A stretch of 64,000 bases of DNA from UBA2991 sp965221735 (GCA_965221735.1 OZ244910.1:1860001-1924000), one strand, 5' to 3'; shown: positions 24,242-33,834, numbered from the stretch's first letter. The notes: a model not told the origin generated them from the letters alone. Numbers and translations: made by a program.

Positions 24242-25598
24242 CTGCGTCCCGCACATCGACCTTGCCGGTAACGGCCGCGGTGATGAGCGCGGTTCGGTAC
24301 TCCTGAAGGCGTTCGGTGGCGGTCTCAACTTCACCGAGCAAGCCGTCGATCTTCGCCACCTCCTGATCGAGGAAGGCAGCGATCACCTCTTGCTCCTCAT
24401 GGGGAGGCTGGGGGAACCGATACCGTCTGAGCATCTCCCCCGTCAGGTGGAGGATGGTGTTGGGGTTACCGCCAGCCTCGAAGATGCCTCGGGCTGCGGC
24501 GAAACGGAGCATGTAGAACATGAACCTAGTGCTCTCCCGGCCTATGGGACGTAGGCGATGAAGGGCCTTCTGATAGGCGAACGGCTCGTCACACTCAGGC
24601 ACGATGGCAGCGCGGCCTACTTCCCCTCCTTCGCACACGAGAAGATCGCCGGGTAGCACGGTGTAGCGATCGAACTCCGCCGGAGTGACATCTATCTCAG
24701 GCAGGTCTTCAAAGTTGATCTGGTCCCACTGAACGTCGACGTTTCGTAGGTACGGGACAAGGTGGTCTCCACGTGTGCGATCCTCCTTCAGCATCTTCCC
24801 AAGGTCGACCGAATAGCGCGTGTAGAGCGGTGCCACCTCCCAGTGTTCCGGCACGTCGCCGAGCCACTCGACGCCGGAGGGCTTGAGGCGGGGCGAGGGG
24901 TCGAGGCCGGCGGCGCGGGCGGCGTCGGGCGGGAGGCCGCGCGTCACGGTGCGGGTGATGAGCGCCGTCCGGTACTCCTGCAGCCGCTCGATGAGCTGCC
25001 GCTTCTTCGCGACGAGCGCGTCGATGCGATCCGTTTCCCGGTCGAGGAACGCAGCGATCGCACGCTGCTCGTCGAGGGGAGGGAGGGGAAGGGCAGCGTC
25101 GCCAACTGCCGAGTTGGGCAGCCCGTACCGAGTGACTCCCGATGCCGAAGTCTGAAGCTGCTGGTTCACAGCGTCCGACTGCATCAGCCGGAAGAGGAAG
25201 CTGGAGTCCAGGTCCTCGCCGGCCGTGATGATTCCTAGGTGGTACCCGCACACGAAGTCGGAGGCAGTCTCTTCGACAAGGGCGGGCACCCCAATGTCAC
25301 GCCAATCTTCAGAGTCCTTGGTGACCAGGACATCTCCCACCCGCAGCCCGAAGCGCGCAATCTCTCGCGGCGAGGCTGTGGCCTCCATGAAGTCACCGGA
25401 GTCAGCCCGGATCCGGTCCTGGTAGTACACGTCCGTGTAGTTGCACAGCCTGACAGGGATCTCACCCTCTTCAGCCTTCTTGTCCACGCTGCTCGTCCGA
25501 TACGAGGCCACGTGCTCGAGCCGCTTCACCTCCCAGTGCTCGGGCACATCGCCGAGCCACTCGACACCGGACGGGCGGTAGGCGGGGTAAGGGTGCAC
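24213..25598 (-). CDS. hsdS: Type I restriction enzyme S (specificity) subunit
   Basis: 461 aa from GTG 25598. Two target-recognition modules are visible. Each starts with SGVEWLGDVPEHWEV and ends in a helical spacer with ERLQEYRTALIT, so the protein is an internal duplication of about 220 residues, as is normal for HsdS. It sets the bipartite DNA site used by HsdM and HsdR. The GTG lies 2 bp after the stop of the KAP ATPase gene, which indicates an operon. The 3' end overlaps the convergent toxin gene by 29 bp. Confidence 0.94.
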   Translation of the reverse strand: MHPYPAYRPSGVEWLGDVPEHWEVKRLEHVASYRTSSVDKKAEEGEIPVRLCNYTDVYYQDRIRADSGDFMEATASPREIARFGLRVGDVLVTKDSEDWRDIGVPALVEETASDFVCGYHLGIITAGEDLDSSFLFRLMQSDAVNQQLQTSASGVTRYGLPNSAVGDAALPLPPLDEQRAIAAFLDRETDRIDALVAKKRQLIERLQEYRTALITRTVTRGLPPDAARAAGLDPSPRLKPSGVEWLGDVPEHWEVAPLYTRYSVDLGKMLKEDRTRGDHLVPYLRNVDVQWDQINFEDLPEIDVTPAEFDRYTVLPGDLLVCEGGEVGRAAIVPECDEPFAYQKALHRLRPIGRESTRFMFYMLRFAAARGIFEAGGNPNTILHLTGEMLRRYRFPQPPHEEQEVIAAFLDQEVAKIDGLLGEVETATERLQEYRTALITAAVTGKVDVRDAANVAAGPAE

Positions 25599-25600
25599 CT

Positions 25601-27025
25601 CTAGCGCCTCACGGAGCCGTGGTAGAGGTCGATCGTGCGGGCTAGCTGTCCGAGGACCCTGTGGGGATTCCTGCTGCTGAACGATCCAATCTGGTTTCTG
25701 AGCTGCTCCAACTTCGCCCTTCCCCCGGGCGCGTTGAGATTGACTTGGCTACGGTGATGTGGTGCTAGGCTCTCGGGGCGAGACACACTGCGGCCCTCAA
25801 GGAGCAAGTTGACCTGACCCTGCGCGTCGGCTCCCACATCCGCAGCGTAGAGCGCCGCCTCCACGCGCTCGATGTCAGGACCTTCCAGGTAGCCCTCAGC
25901 AGAGGCACTGGCATCGCCAGACTGGCGGCGCCTGTTGATGTAGTTGATGACATCGGCTCCTCGGGCAGCCCCTGTTACGAAGTCGCGGTAGAGGGCTTGG
26001 TTCGTAATCTTGAGCGCCACAAGTGTGGCGAACAGTTCCAGGGCTGGGGCCAGTTCTACTTCCGAGTCGCGCGCGGCAAGCGCCAGCAGCCGCATGCAGT
26101 AGTCCATGTCGCGGAGGGACAGTCCCATCGCACCGATAGTGAACGAGACCACGTGAGCTACGTCTGGAGGGTTCCGTAGGTCGCGATCGCGCTGATTTGC
26201 CAGGAAGGTGCCGAGTTCATACCGCGCGAACAGATACTCGCAAAACTCCGGAGGGTCCGGTTCCGGCAACGTGAACTCCAGGTCGAAGAAGCGCCGCAGG
26301 TAGGTTCCCGCATCGATCTCGCCGTACACCGACTCAAGCGACTTCACGAGTTCTTCGCGGTTGATCCCGAAGACAAACACAATGTTGGGCACGTCGAAGA
26401 TGTGCTTGACGCGCTCCAGAAGCTCGATCGCGAAGGTGGGGCGGCACCGGTCGAGCTCGTCGATGATGAACACAAGGGGCTGCTCTGTCTCCTCGTGGAC
26501 GGAAGCAGCGAGGCTGATCAGCTCCTCCTTCAGCTTCTCCTTGGTTTCTTGCTGAGCGCGGTAGTCGTCGAGCATGCCCTGGGTAGTCAGATCTTCCAAA
26601 TGGACCGCGGTTCCGGTCAGGTGCTTCGTGAGGATTCCAAGAGCGGCGTCAGCAACGGCGAACGCGGCCTTCTTGAGCGCACCGTCGTCGAAGTACTCCG
26701 AGAGCTGCCCGATGATCGCGAGCAGCGGGTCATCGGAGAAGTCGTCCTTCCAAGCGTTGAAGTAGATGGCCTGCCAGCCCTGGTTCTCCACTAGGTCTTT
26801 CTGCCAGCGCCTCAGCAGGAACGTCTTCCCCGTCCCCCACCGGCCATCGACGCTGATAACGAATGGCTGGTTCTGATCCCGAACGATGCCCGTCAGGCGG
26901 TCGGCGATCTCTTCGCGGTCGAGCACGTCGTCAGCCCACGGGTCCGCCGGATCGGGTTCGCGTTCGACTACCTTGAGGGGCGGCGGGGCTGGGCGCGCAT
27001 TGGTGGACTCAGTGTCCGAGGCCAT
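25601..27025 (-). CDS. KAP-family P-loop NTPase inserted in the hsd operon
   Basis: 474 aa from ATG 27025. Walker A is at 61-68 (GRWGTGKT). Walker B and the KAP signature follow at about 185-210 (VFIIDELDRCRPTFAIELLE). NIVFVFGINREEL is also typical. KAP NTPases often carry transmembrane segments, but none is evident here, so it looks cytoplasmic. It begins 3 bp after hsdM and ends 2 bp before hsdS, so it is part of the restriction operon. A role in controlling, loading or extending the restriction response is inferred from position; the molecular function is unknown. Confidence 0.88.
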   Translation of the reverse strand: MASDTESTNARPAPPPLKVVEREPDPADPWADDVLDREEIADRLTGIVRDQNQPFVISVDGRWGTGKTFLLRRWQKDLVENQGWQAIYFNAWKDDFSDDPLLAIIGQLSEYFDDGALKKAAFAVADAALGILTKHLTGTAVHLEDLTTQGMLDDYRAQQETKEKLKEELISLAASVHEETEQPLVFIIDELDRCRPTFAIELLERVKHIFDVPNIVFVFGINREELVKSLESVYGEIDAGTYLRRFFDLEFTLPEPDPPEFCEYLFARYELGTFLANQRDRDLRNPPDVAHVVSFTIGAMGLSLRDMDYCMRLLALAARDSEVELAPALELFATLVALKITNQALYRDFVTGAARGADVINYINRRRQSGDASASAEGYLEGPDIERVEAALYAADVGADAQGQVNLLLEGRSVSRPESLAPHHRSQVNLNAPGGRAKLEQLRNQIGSFSSRNPHRVLGQLARTIDLYHGSVRR

Positions 27026-27028
27026 GCG

Positions 27029-29131
27029 TCAGCTTCTCACGACATCTGAGAGCAGGCCGGCGATCTCCTGCTCCAGCGCTTGTAGGTCCGCCTCGATCTC
27101 CTCAAGCGGTCGGGGCGGCTCGTACACGTAGAAATGGCGGTTGAGGGGGATCTCGTAGCCGATCTTGGTCTTGCTCTCGTCGACCCAGGCGTCGGGCACG
27201 TGCGGCAGCACTTCACGCGCGATGTACTCGCCCACGTCCTCGCGGAGGGGCACGGTCTCGGTGTCGCGGAGGTCGGTGTCCGGTTCGGGGTTGCCCTTGC
27301 GGTCGAGACAGATGGCGGCCTCGGGGTCGCGCTCCCCCAGCGCGGCCAGGATGACCTTGCGTTCGGGCGCGGAGAGGCGCAGGCCGGCCGCCCTGGCCGA
27401 GGCGTTCAGCGTCTCGACGAACGCCTCGCGGTCTGGCACCACCTTCCCGCCAGTCTCGCCGGCGAGGTCGCGCAGCAGGCTGCGGATCGCCTCCTGGCGC
27501 GTCTGCCCTTCGGCTACCTCAGCATCGTGCGCCGGCCCGGGACCCTTCCTGGTCTTGGCGAGGTTCTGGAACGCCCGCTCGTCCTCGGTGCGCGCGATGC
27601 GCTCCGGCGTGGCAGCGAAGTTCAGGCGCAGGGGCCGCTCGACCGTCACCTTGCGATAGCCGAAGTCCTCGTTCGCGAACACCTTGCTCACGACGCGCGG
27701 CCGCGTGCGCGGCTCATGCGTGACCGGGTCCTCGTCGGTCTGGTCGCGGGTCTCGCCATCCTCGAAGTTCCCGTGGATGCGGGTGAGGTCGTCGATCTGC
27801 GCCTGCGACAGCTCGTTCCGCTTATTCCCCAGGCTCTTGCGCATCTTCACGAAGAACTGGCGCCCGTCGATGAGCTGGACCTTGCCCCGGCGGTGCGACT
27901 CCTTGCGGTTCGTGAGCACCCAAATGTAGGTCGAGATACCGGTGTTGTAGAAGAGCTGGTCGGGGAGCGCGACGATGGCTTCGAGCCAGTCGTTCTCGAT
28001 GATCCACTGGCGGATGTTGCTTTCGCCGCTACCGGCATCACCGGTGAACAGCGGCGAGCCGTTGAAGACGATGGCGATGCGGCTGCCACCGTCCTCGACC
28101 GGCTGCATCTTCGACAGCATGTGCTGCAGGAACAGTAGCGAGCCGTCGTTGATCCTGGGCAGCCCGGCGCCGAAGCGCCCGTCGTAACCCAGCGTCTCGG
28201 CCTCGCGCTTGATGTCGCGTTCCTGCTGCTTCCACTCCACGCCGAAGGGTGGATTGGCGAGCATGTAGTCGAAGGTGTGCTTGCGGCCGTCGGCGCGGCG
28301 CGTGTACCCGTCGTGGGTGAAGGTGTCCCCGAGGATGATCCTGTCGGCGTCGTCACCCTTCAGGAGCATGTCGGACTTGCAGACAGCCCACGACTCGTCG
28401 TTGTGGTCCTGCCCGTACAGAAAGGGGTTGGCGTCGCGGTTGTGCTGGCGGAGGTACCTGTCCGCCTCGGAGAGCATGCCGCCGGTTCCGCAAGCAGGGT
28501 CGTAGATGGTCTTGACGACGTGGCTGCGCCCGAGGTCCTCCTCCGGCGAGAGGAGCAGGCTGACCATCAGCCGGATGACCTCGCGCGGCGTAAAGTGCTC
28601 GCCCGCCTCCTCGTTCGCCTGCTCGGCGCCGATGCGGATGAGCTCCTCGAAGACGTAGCCCATCTGGATGTTGTCGACGCGCTCGGGTGAGAGGTCGACG
28701 CCGGCGAACGCCTGCACGACCTGGAACAGCAGGTTCTTCTCCTCCATCCGCCCCACCTGCTCGGTGAAGGCGAAGCGCTCCATGATCTGGCGGACGTTGG
28801 GGGAGAAGTCGCGGATGTAGGCGTTGAGGTTCTGCGCGAGCTGGTTCGGGTCGTTGAGCAGCCTGCCGAAGTCAAACCGCGAGGTGTTGTAGAAGGCCCG
28901 GCAGGACGCCTGGAGAAGCCGGCTCGCGCGCACCTGCTCGTTCGCGTGCGCGTAGGCAGCATCGGCATCGAGCACGGCATCCTTCGTTTCGGCGAGCACG
29001 CAGTCGAAGCGTCGCAGGACCGTGAGGGGGAGGATGACCTTGCGGTACTCGTTCCGCTTGTACGGCCCCCGCAGCAGGTTGCAGATGCTCCAGATGAAGT
29101 TGGCGAGTTCGGCGTGCGTCCTCGGGTTCAT
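27029..29131 (-). CDS. hsdM: Type I restriction-modification methyltransferase M subunit
   Basis: 700 aa from ATG 29131. The N-terminal helical HsdM domain (about 10-140) precedes an N6-adenine methyltransferase domain. The SAM motif DPACGTGGM is at 211-219 and the catalytic NPPFG at 293-297. The C-terminal ~200 residues extend past the usual catalytic core and include a region facing the S subunit. It heads the operon hsdM-KAP-hsdS. A perfect 18-bp palindrome lies 53-70 bp upstream of the start and may control it. Confidence 0.95.
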   Translation of the reverse strand: MNPRTHAELANFIWSICNLLRGPYKRNEYRKVILPLTVLRRFDCVLAETKDAVLDADAAYAHANEQVRASRLLQASCRAFYNTSRFDFGRLLNDPNQLAQNLNAYIRDFSPNVRQIMERFAFTEQVGRMEEKNLLFQVVQAFAGVDLSPERVDNIQMGYVFEELIRIGAEQANEEAGEHFTPREVIRLMVSLLLSPEEDLGRSHVVKTIYDPACGTGGMLSEADRYLRQHNRDANPFLYGQDHNDESWAVCKSDMLLKGDDADRIILGDTFTHDGYTRRADGRKHTFDYMLANPPFGVEWKQQERDIKREAETLGYDGRFGAGLPRINDGSLLFLQHMLSKMQPVEDGGSRIAIVFNGSPLFTGDAGSGESNIRQWIIENDWLEAIVALPDQLFYNTGISTYIWVLTNRKESHRRGKVQLIDGRQFFVKMRKSLGNKRNELSQAQIDDLTRIHGNFEDGETRDQTDEDPVTHEPRTRPRVVSKVFANEDFGYRKVTVERPLRLNFAATPERIARTEDERAFQNLAKTRKGPGPAHDAEVAEGQTRQEAIRSLLRDLAGETGGKVVPDREAFVETLNASARAAGLRLSAPERKVILAALGERDPEAAICLDRKGNPEPDTDLRDTETVPLREDVGEYIAREVLPHVPDAWVDESKTKIGYEIPLNRHFYVYEPPRPLEEIEADLQALEQEIAGLLSDVVRS

Positions 29132-29576
29132 ACGCTCCGGTCTTCTAGCGCGCCTGGGTCGTGAGTAGCCGTGACGCGTGGCTCGTCACCCGCGGGTGAC
29201 GGCGCCCCATTGTGGCCGCTGCTCAGGTCAGCCGCCACGGGCGCGGCGTGGGTTCACCCGGGAACCCCCCTTCAGGAGGTTCCCGCATGGTGCCACAGTG
29301 GGAAGACTGGATCGCCGAGGACCACGGATAGACAACGTGACAGGGCCAGATCCCTACACAACTGATCAGCGCCAGACGCTGGAGTCGGGCTGCGGATACT
29401 CGCGCGCATGATCGCGCGGGAGCACTTGCGCCGCCAGGAGGCACTGACAGGCTCCAGCGGCATGAATGTTGAGCCCGAAGCCCACGCCGACGGAGACGAC
29501 TTGGCCCCACCTGGTCCCTAGTCAAGGGGCAATGCGTTTCCGACTTGAGAGTCGCCGAGGCAGTTGTCCGAAACGC
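29132..29576. promoter_or_regulatory. Intergenic region upstream of hsdM with palindrome and competing hairpins
   Basis: A perfect palindrome CGTCACCCGCGGGTGACG lies at 29184-29201. Further upstream, GGGTTC (about 29250-29255) can pair with GAACCC, and CGGGAACC (29259-29266) can pair with GGTTCCCG (29278-29285). The two pairings exclude each other. A short plus-strand frame of 37 codons (29409-29522) has no recognised product. The hsdM promoter and any control site are expected here. Confidence 0.5.
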
Positions 29577-32006
29577 CTATCCTTGGCGGCTGGCAGGACC
29601 CGAGACATCCAAGTCAATGCAACAACGCTTGTACTTCTTTCCGCTCCCGCAAACGCAGGGTTCATTGCGGCCAATCTTGCGGGGAGTGGTTTTAGGGTTC
29701 GCAGCCCTTGCTTCGCGACGTTCTTGAAGGGCTCGCGCCTTACGTTGCCGCCGCTGCTGGATTGCGTCCTCTTCAAGACCTGGTAGGGCGCTCGATGGAA
29801 TCTCCGCATACGACAGCCACCGCCAGTCCACTTCGCTCAGTTGCCCATCCGGGTGGTATGTAAGCTCTAATAGGAGTCTGGCTCCTTCCTCATGCATCAC
29901 CACCACGGACTGGGCATGCCGCAACGCAACTTCGGCATTGCGGGGTCCCGTGTGTGAACTCCAGCAGAAGACCGTGACTTGCTCACCCGGACCGTACGTC
30001 GAAAGCGGTTGCGGCCGGCGGGTGGTGGGATGCCGTGCCATCTCGGCATCGATCGCCTCGCTTAGGGATGTGCGCATCTCGTCGGACAAGCCAAGGAGGT
30101 GACTTGCCACTCTTGATCGTCCCGGCATGGTAGCTGACGCAAGGTAATCGATAATCGCCGCAAACCTCGTGGGCATTTTCCGCCGCAGCGGGGTAGATTC
30201 ATTGACTCCCATAAGGCGCTGGTTGAAGAAACTCTCTATATCTGTCCGATATCCAAAGTATCTCGCCACGTCCACGCTTTCTTTGGAGATCATAGAACCG
30301 ACGACTGATTCATAGTTGCTATACGCTACATACATTCCAAGGTGATCCAACTCGTCATCGATCTTCAGGAGCTGTGATCGGGAAGCCTTCTGGCGCTGCT
30401 CTACATAGTGGAGAAACACGAGTGCATTGTCGAAATAGTCAGCATAGACATGCAAGTCATCAAGAGAGAGAAGCCATACGGCACGACTTCCAGAGTCGAT
30501 TCCGAATTCTTGCAAGTGGTGAAACTGAGCAGCTAATTCCGTAAACTGTTCTCTAGTAACCGAAACAAGTGAGGTGTGCCGGTATTCCGATAGTCGAATA
30601 TCAGCAAGCCTTTTTCTCGTACTCTTGTTATTGCTATCGTAGATTGGTGAAGGTTCCCCTGCCTCAAGGTAGCTCAGAAACCTTGCGCCCTGGTTGCTGG
30701 GTACGACACCGAGACGCTGTACCGACCGGATGTGATCGTCAAAGTCGGTTGCAGGGGGAAGATCGGTGTACTCCCCGCCCTTTACTTCAATGACTAACAT
30801 GTGGTCGTCATAGAGCACAAGGGCGTCAGTTTCGCCTCTGATACCGTGTCCACCGTAGTGGATATTCGTGAACACGGTGGCACCAGGCAAGAGTTTCTCG
30901 AAGTACTTCGCCGCCAGGTGCTCCATCTGCTTGGCCTCAGTCTCTACCCACTCAGGCTTGTGCTCCGGCTGCAAACGAGTCACGAGACGGAACAAGGTTA
31001 GGTAGATGTGATCGGCCAGGCGTGATGGATCGAAGCAGTAGGAGCGGCCGTCAAGGCGAATAAAGGGCCGCTTGAAGATTGGCCACTCTCGCAGGGGAGA
31101 GCCAGCCAGGTCGCCAGGGGCAAAGAACTCGTCGTCTTCCCCCGGCTCCCAGCTGAGTTCCCGCAGAAGGGCCTCTGGGAGCCGCGTATTGCGTTGCACA
31201 TCGAAAATGGCTAGGCCATGAGCACGATCGAGGATGTCGTCGGGCGTGGTGGGCCAAGCTAGCTCGTCGGCCGCCCGACTCACCCAGGCCGGCACAGACT
31301 GAGGGACAGGCTCCTCTTCGTGCTGGACTGCCTCCCTCTTGTCGGGAAGCATGCCCGACCGAAGCAGGTCACGCAGTGTGACTGCGTGGCCAAACCGCAA
31401 TGCCGTGTCGATAGTGACTAAGGCGTCCACAAGGTCCGAGGCGGACAAGTCGAACAGTTCTTCAAGTATGCTGGAATGTGGTAGCAGAAGGTCTGATAAG
31501 TATTGACGAAGGTGACTGGGGAAGCGCTTTCCCCAAACAGAGTACCAGTAACGAACCAGAGAGGACTTCAGTAACGACGCGTGCCTTTCTTCTGCAGATT
31601 CCTCGAACTGGTGTTGGTGTTGCTCCCTCATCGCCGTGAACGCTTCGATGTGGAAGCCGAAGAGCCGGTCAATGGCACTGCGGAGGGCCTCCCAGTCCGA
31701 GTCTGACAGCTCCTCCTTTCGATTGGCCGCTGGTTTGACGCTGGCAATCACGCTCTGCACGTAGTCGAGCATGCGCTGAGCCACCATCTGCTCGGATCCA
31801 ATTCCGGTGTCGTCGCGGACACCTTCAAAGTAGGCAAAGCGTTCCAGCGACGCTCGGTGAAGTAGCTGGTCAGGTGGCAAGGATGCAACCAGACCGGCAA
31901 TGTCAGCGATTAGTTGGGGCGTCTCATCGGCCATCTTTTGAAATCGCTCGATGAACTCCCTAGGCCGGGCCTCAAAGCTTCCAGCGGCACCGCTATCAGG
32001 AGGCAC
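29577..32006 (-). CDS. NERD-like PD-(D/E)XK nuclease with C-terminal SEC-C zinc motif
   Basis: 809 aa from GTG 32006, preceded by GGAG. A helical N-terminal ~340 residues is followed by a nuclease-like core with Asp394 (RGETDALVLYD) and Glu407-x-Lys409 (LVIEVKGG). The C-terminus (about 777-797) is a SEC-C motif, IGRNEPCVCGSGKKYKRCC, which binds zinc and is found on SecA and on assorted nucleic-acid enzymes. Third positions are more AT-rich than in core genes, pointing to transfer. A defence role is inferred from the nuclease fold and the island context. A later in-frame ATG (MADETPQLI) is an alternative start. Confidence 0.75.
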   Translation of the reverse strand: MPPDSGAAGSFEARPREFIERFQKMADETPQLIADIAGLVASLPPDQLLHRASLERFAYFEGVRDDTGIGSEQMVAQRMLDYVQSVIASVKPAANRKEELSDSDWEALRSAIDRLFGFHIEAFTAMREQHQHQFEESAEERHASLLKSSLVRYWYSVWGKRFPSHLRQYLSDLLLPHSSILEELFDLSASDLVDALVTIDTALRFGHAVTLRDLLRSGMLPDKREAVQHEEEPVPQSVPAWVSRAADELAWPTTPDDILDRAHGLAIFDVQRNTRLPEALLRELSWEPGEDDEFFAPGDLAGSPLREWPIFKRPFIRLDGRSYCFDPSRLADHIYLTLFRLVTRLQPEHKPEWVETEAKQMEHLAAKYFEKLLPGATVFTNIHYGGHGIRGETDALVLYDDHMLVIEVKGGEYTDLPPATDFDDHIRSVQRLGVVPSNQGARFLSYLEAGEPSPIYDSNNKSTRKRLADIRLSEYRHTSLVSVTREQFTELAAQFHHLQEFGIDSGSRAVWLLSLDDLHVYADYFDNALVFLHYVEQRQKASRSQLLKIDDELDHLGMYVAYSNYESVVGSMISKESVDVARYFGYRTDIESFFNQRLMGVNESTPLRRKMPTRFAAIIDYLASATMPGRSRVASHLLGLSDEMRTSLSEAIDAEMARHPTTRRPQPLSTYGPGEQVTVFCWSSHTGPRNAEVALRHAQSVVVMHEEGARLLLELTYHPDGQLSEVDWRWLSYAEIPSSALPGLEEDAIQQRRQRKARALQERREARAANPKTTPRKIGRNEPCVCGSGKKYKRCCIDLDVSGPASRQG

Positions 32007-32066
32007 GGGGAATACTCCACTCGCTAGATTCGCTCAACCAAGGGTATGGCACGCAGACGCCCGCCA

Positions 32067-32252
32067 CTAATCGGAGGTGGGCCGCACGGGACTCGGGAAG
32101 CGTTTCGAGTGGCCGATCCTTCTAGCGGTCAACGCTGGCGCCACCGTCACTGGTGGTGATGCCGTCGGTGCGCGGGTCCGCTCCGGCGACCGGTTGGGCT
32201 CGCCGCCGCCGCAACCAGTCGCAACGAATGCGATGGCTGCTACACCCAGCAA
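32067..32252 (-). pseudogene. Lipoprotein signal-peptide fragment
   Basis: 61 codons encode a hydrophobic stretch ending in a lipobox-like site (IAFVATGCGGG), then a Thr/Pro-rich tail that stops at 32067. There is no ATG and no mature domain. It looks like the first part of a lipoprotein gene left beside the repeat. Confidence 0.35.
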
Positions 32253-32298
32253 AGCAAGGCGCTCCGCGGAATGTCGCTGCGGACGGTAGGCGACTCTC

Positions 32299-32396
32299 CC
32301 AAGCCAACGCGACCCGAAAGCGCGAGCAGTAGGGCGCTCCTACAAGGCCAATACGAACCTCATGACGAAGGTTCTCGATTTTGTCCAGTCTGGTGG
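32299..32396. repeat. tRNA-Ala-linked repeat, distal full-length copy
   Basis: 98 bp aligned without gaps to 43968-44065. I count 9 mismatches, all in the left part; the last 41 bp are identical. The right end stops at the base pairs that form the 3' end of the tRNA in the other copy. It is a probable attachment-site remnant marking an island end. Confidence 0.75.
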
Positions 32397-32397
32397 C

Positions 32398-32567
32398 CGA
32401 CGGCAGCTCTCGTCCGCGAGGAGGCGATTCGCACATGCTTCCGCTTTCGAGACCGTCGGTTCGAGGCCTTCGGACTCGAATACTCCGAGATGGGGCCGCT
32501 CATCGAGTGGCTTCTGACCCGCGACTGGCGAACCTTCGACAAGCTCGATCCCGGGTCCAGACGGTAG
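32398..32567 (+). pseudogene. Orphan C-terminal coding fragment at repeat edge
   Basis: Directly right of the repeat the plus strand reads ALVREEAIRTCFRFRDRRFE, then EMGPLIEWLLTRDWRTFDKL and a stop at 32567. The composition is protein-like. There is no start, and the reading frame enters from the repeat, so it appears to be the end of a gene cut at this junction. Family unknown. Confidence 0.4.
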
Positions 32568-32652
32568 GACCACCAAGGAGCAGTCCCGAATCCATGCCCC
32601 AGCGCGACTGCGTATCCTCTGGACCAGAGCCAGCTATTGTCAGCCCAGGCAC

Positions 32653-33579
32653 GTGATCATTAGCGGTGTCGGGAAGACGCGGAGGCTACCTTCTGTGGAA
32701 CTCATCGGCACGCTAGCGTCGCTGATCGCCATCGGCGAATTCGTGCGTCGACACCTTCACAGGTTCCGATCCACAGACGTGGACGGGCGCGACGAGCCGA
32801 CACAGGCGGTCCGAAGGCTCGCGGCAGGAGCGCAGCTGACATACTTCCAGGAGTGCCTGGGAGACCCAACTTTCAGGACCGAGGGCGAAGAGTTCGACGA
32901 GCACATCTTCGTTCACGATGCGTTCTACGTTCAGGCGATCACGGACCGGAGCGGCGCGGTCATGTTGTACTCCGTGACCACACGCGCTGAAGGTTTTCAT
33001 CCGGTCCTCGACATCCGCCATGGCAAGCCGACGCTACAGGCGACTCTCGGGCGAGACACATTCGCGGCGGTCGGAACGGCTCCGGTCTCCCGAGGTGGCT
33101 ACGTAGGAGCGCGGCGGTTCCACTACTGGGAGAGCCACTATCTGGGTAACCCGGGAGCCTATCAGACGTACATCGTGTCGCTGAACGACGCTGGCTACAT
33201 CGGGGCCAGCGTCGACATTGTGGCCGCGACAGCCGCGTTGCGTGTCTTGGAGTCTGAGGAGGAGTTGGCAGCCGCAGCAGAAGGGGAAGCTCGCGAGCTA
33301 CTAGCTCGCTTCGCAGCCGAGACGGTCGTCACACGTACAGCGTCACGGCTCCCCATTTCCCCCTCGAGCGACTTCAGTGCAAGCGATTCGGACCAGATAA
33401 GGATCAGGTTCGCGTCATTGATGTTGCAGATGCCCAGTCCGCCCCCGACTGAGGCAACCCCGCTCTGCGCGGAGTTCGGTGCGCTTCACTGCTCCTCGTG
33501 GCGCGGGTATGTACCGGATCAAGTTCAGGAACGAGTTCCCAGCAGTGCCGCGGCCTCGGTCGCGACCTGCTGGGTCTAG
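32653..33579 (+). CDS. Membrane-anchored protein of unknown function
   Basis: 308 aa from ATG 32653. One hydrophobic segment lies near residues 14-30 (SVELIGTLASLIAIGEFVRR), followed by a soluble domain of about 200 residues with regular alpha-beta character (HDAFYVQAITDRSGAVMLYS, GYVGARRFHYWESHYL). The last ~50 residues are Ser/Pro-rich and unlike the rest, so the 3' end may be altered. No domain is recognised with certainty. It lies alone between two tRNA-linked repeats, as expected for island cargo, possibly defensive. Confidence 0.65.
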   Translation: MIISGVGKTRRLPSVELIGTLASLIAIGEFVRRHLHRFRSTDVDGRDEPTQAVRRLAAGAQLTYFQECLGDPTFRTEGEEFDEHIFVHDAFYVQAITDRSGAVMLYSVTTRAEGFHPVLDIRHGKPTLQATLGRDTFAAVGTAPVSRGGYVGARRFHYWESHYLGNPGAYQTYIVSLNDAGYIGASVDIVAATAALRVLESEEELAAAAEGEARELLARFAAETVVTRTASRLPISPSSDFSASDSDQIRIRFASLMLQMPSPPPTEATPLCAEFGALHCSSWRGYVPDQVQERVPSSAAASVATCWV

Positions 33580-33834
33580 GCGAAGACCGACTCGACGGAG
33601 TCGGTGTCCTTCTCGCCTGTGTCCCCGCCGCCTGTGCGCCCTAGGTGGACCCGGCCATTGAACCGCCAACTGCGCCTCCCGCACATCGCGGGAGACGGAC
33701 TGGTCGTTGCATGACAGCCACTCTGTCACAATGGCGCAGTCACCCTGCCAACCGGAAATGGGTAGCTCCAATTGCTGCATCTGGCGAGCGACCGGGCAGT
33801 CCGTCCGCTAGAAGACCAAACTAAACGCCAACGT

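Larger units (their letters stand above)
32007..32652. other. Gene-debris region carrying the distal tRNA-linked repeat
   Basis: It contains a truncated lipoprotein start (32067-32252), the 98-bp repeat copy (32299-32396) and an orphan coding fragment (32398-32567). No complete gene was found. Confidence 0.5.
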
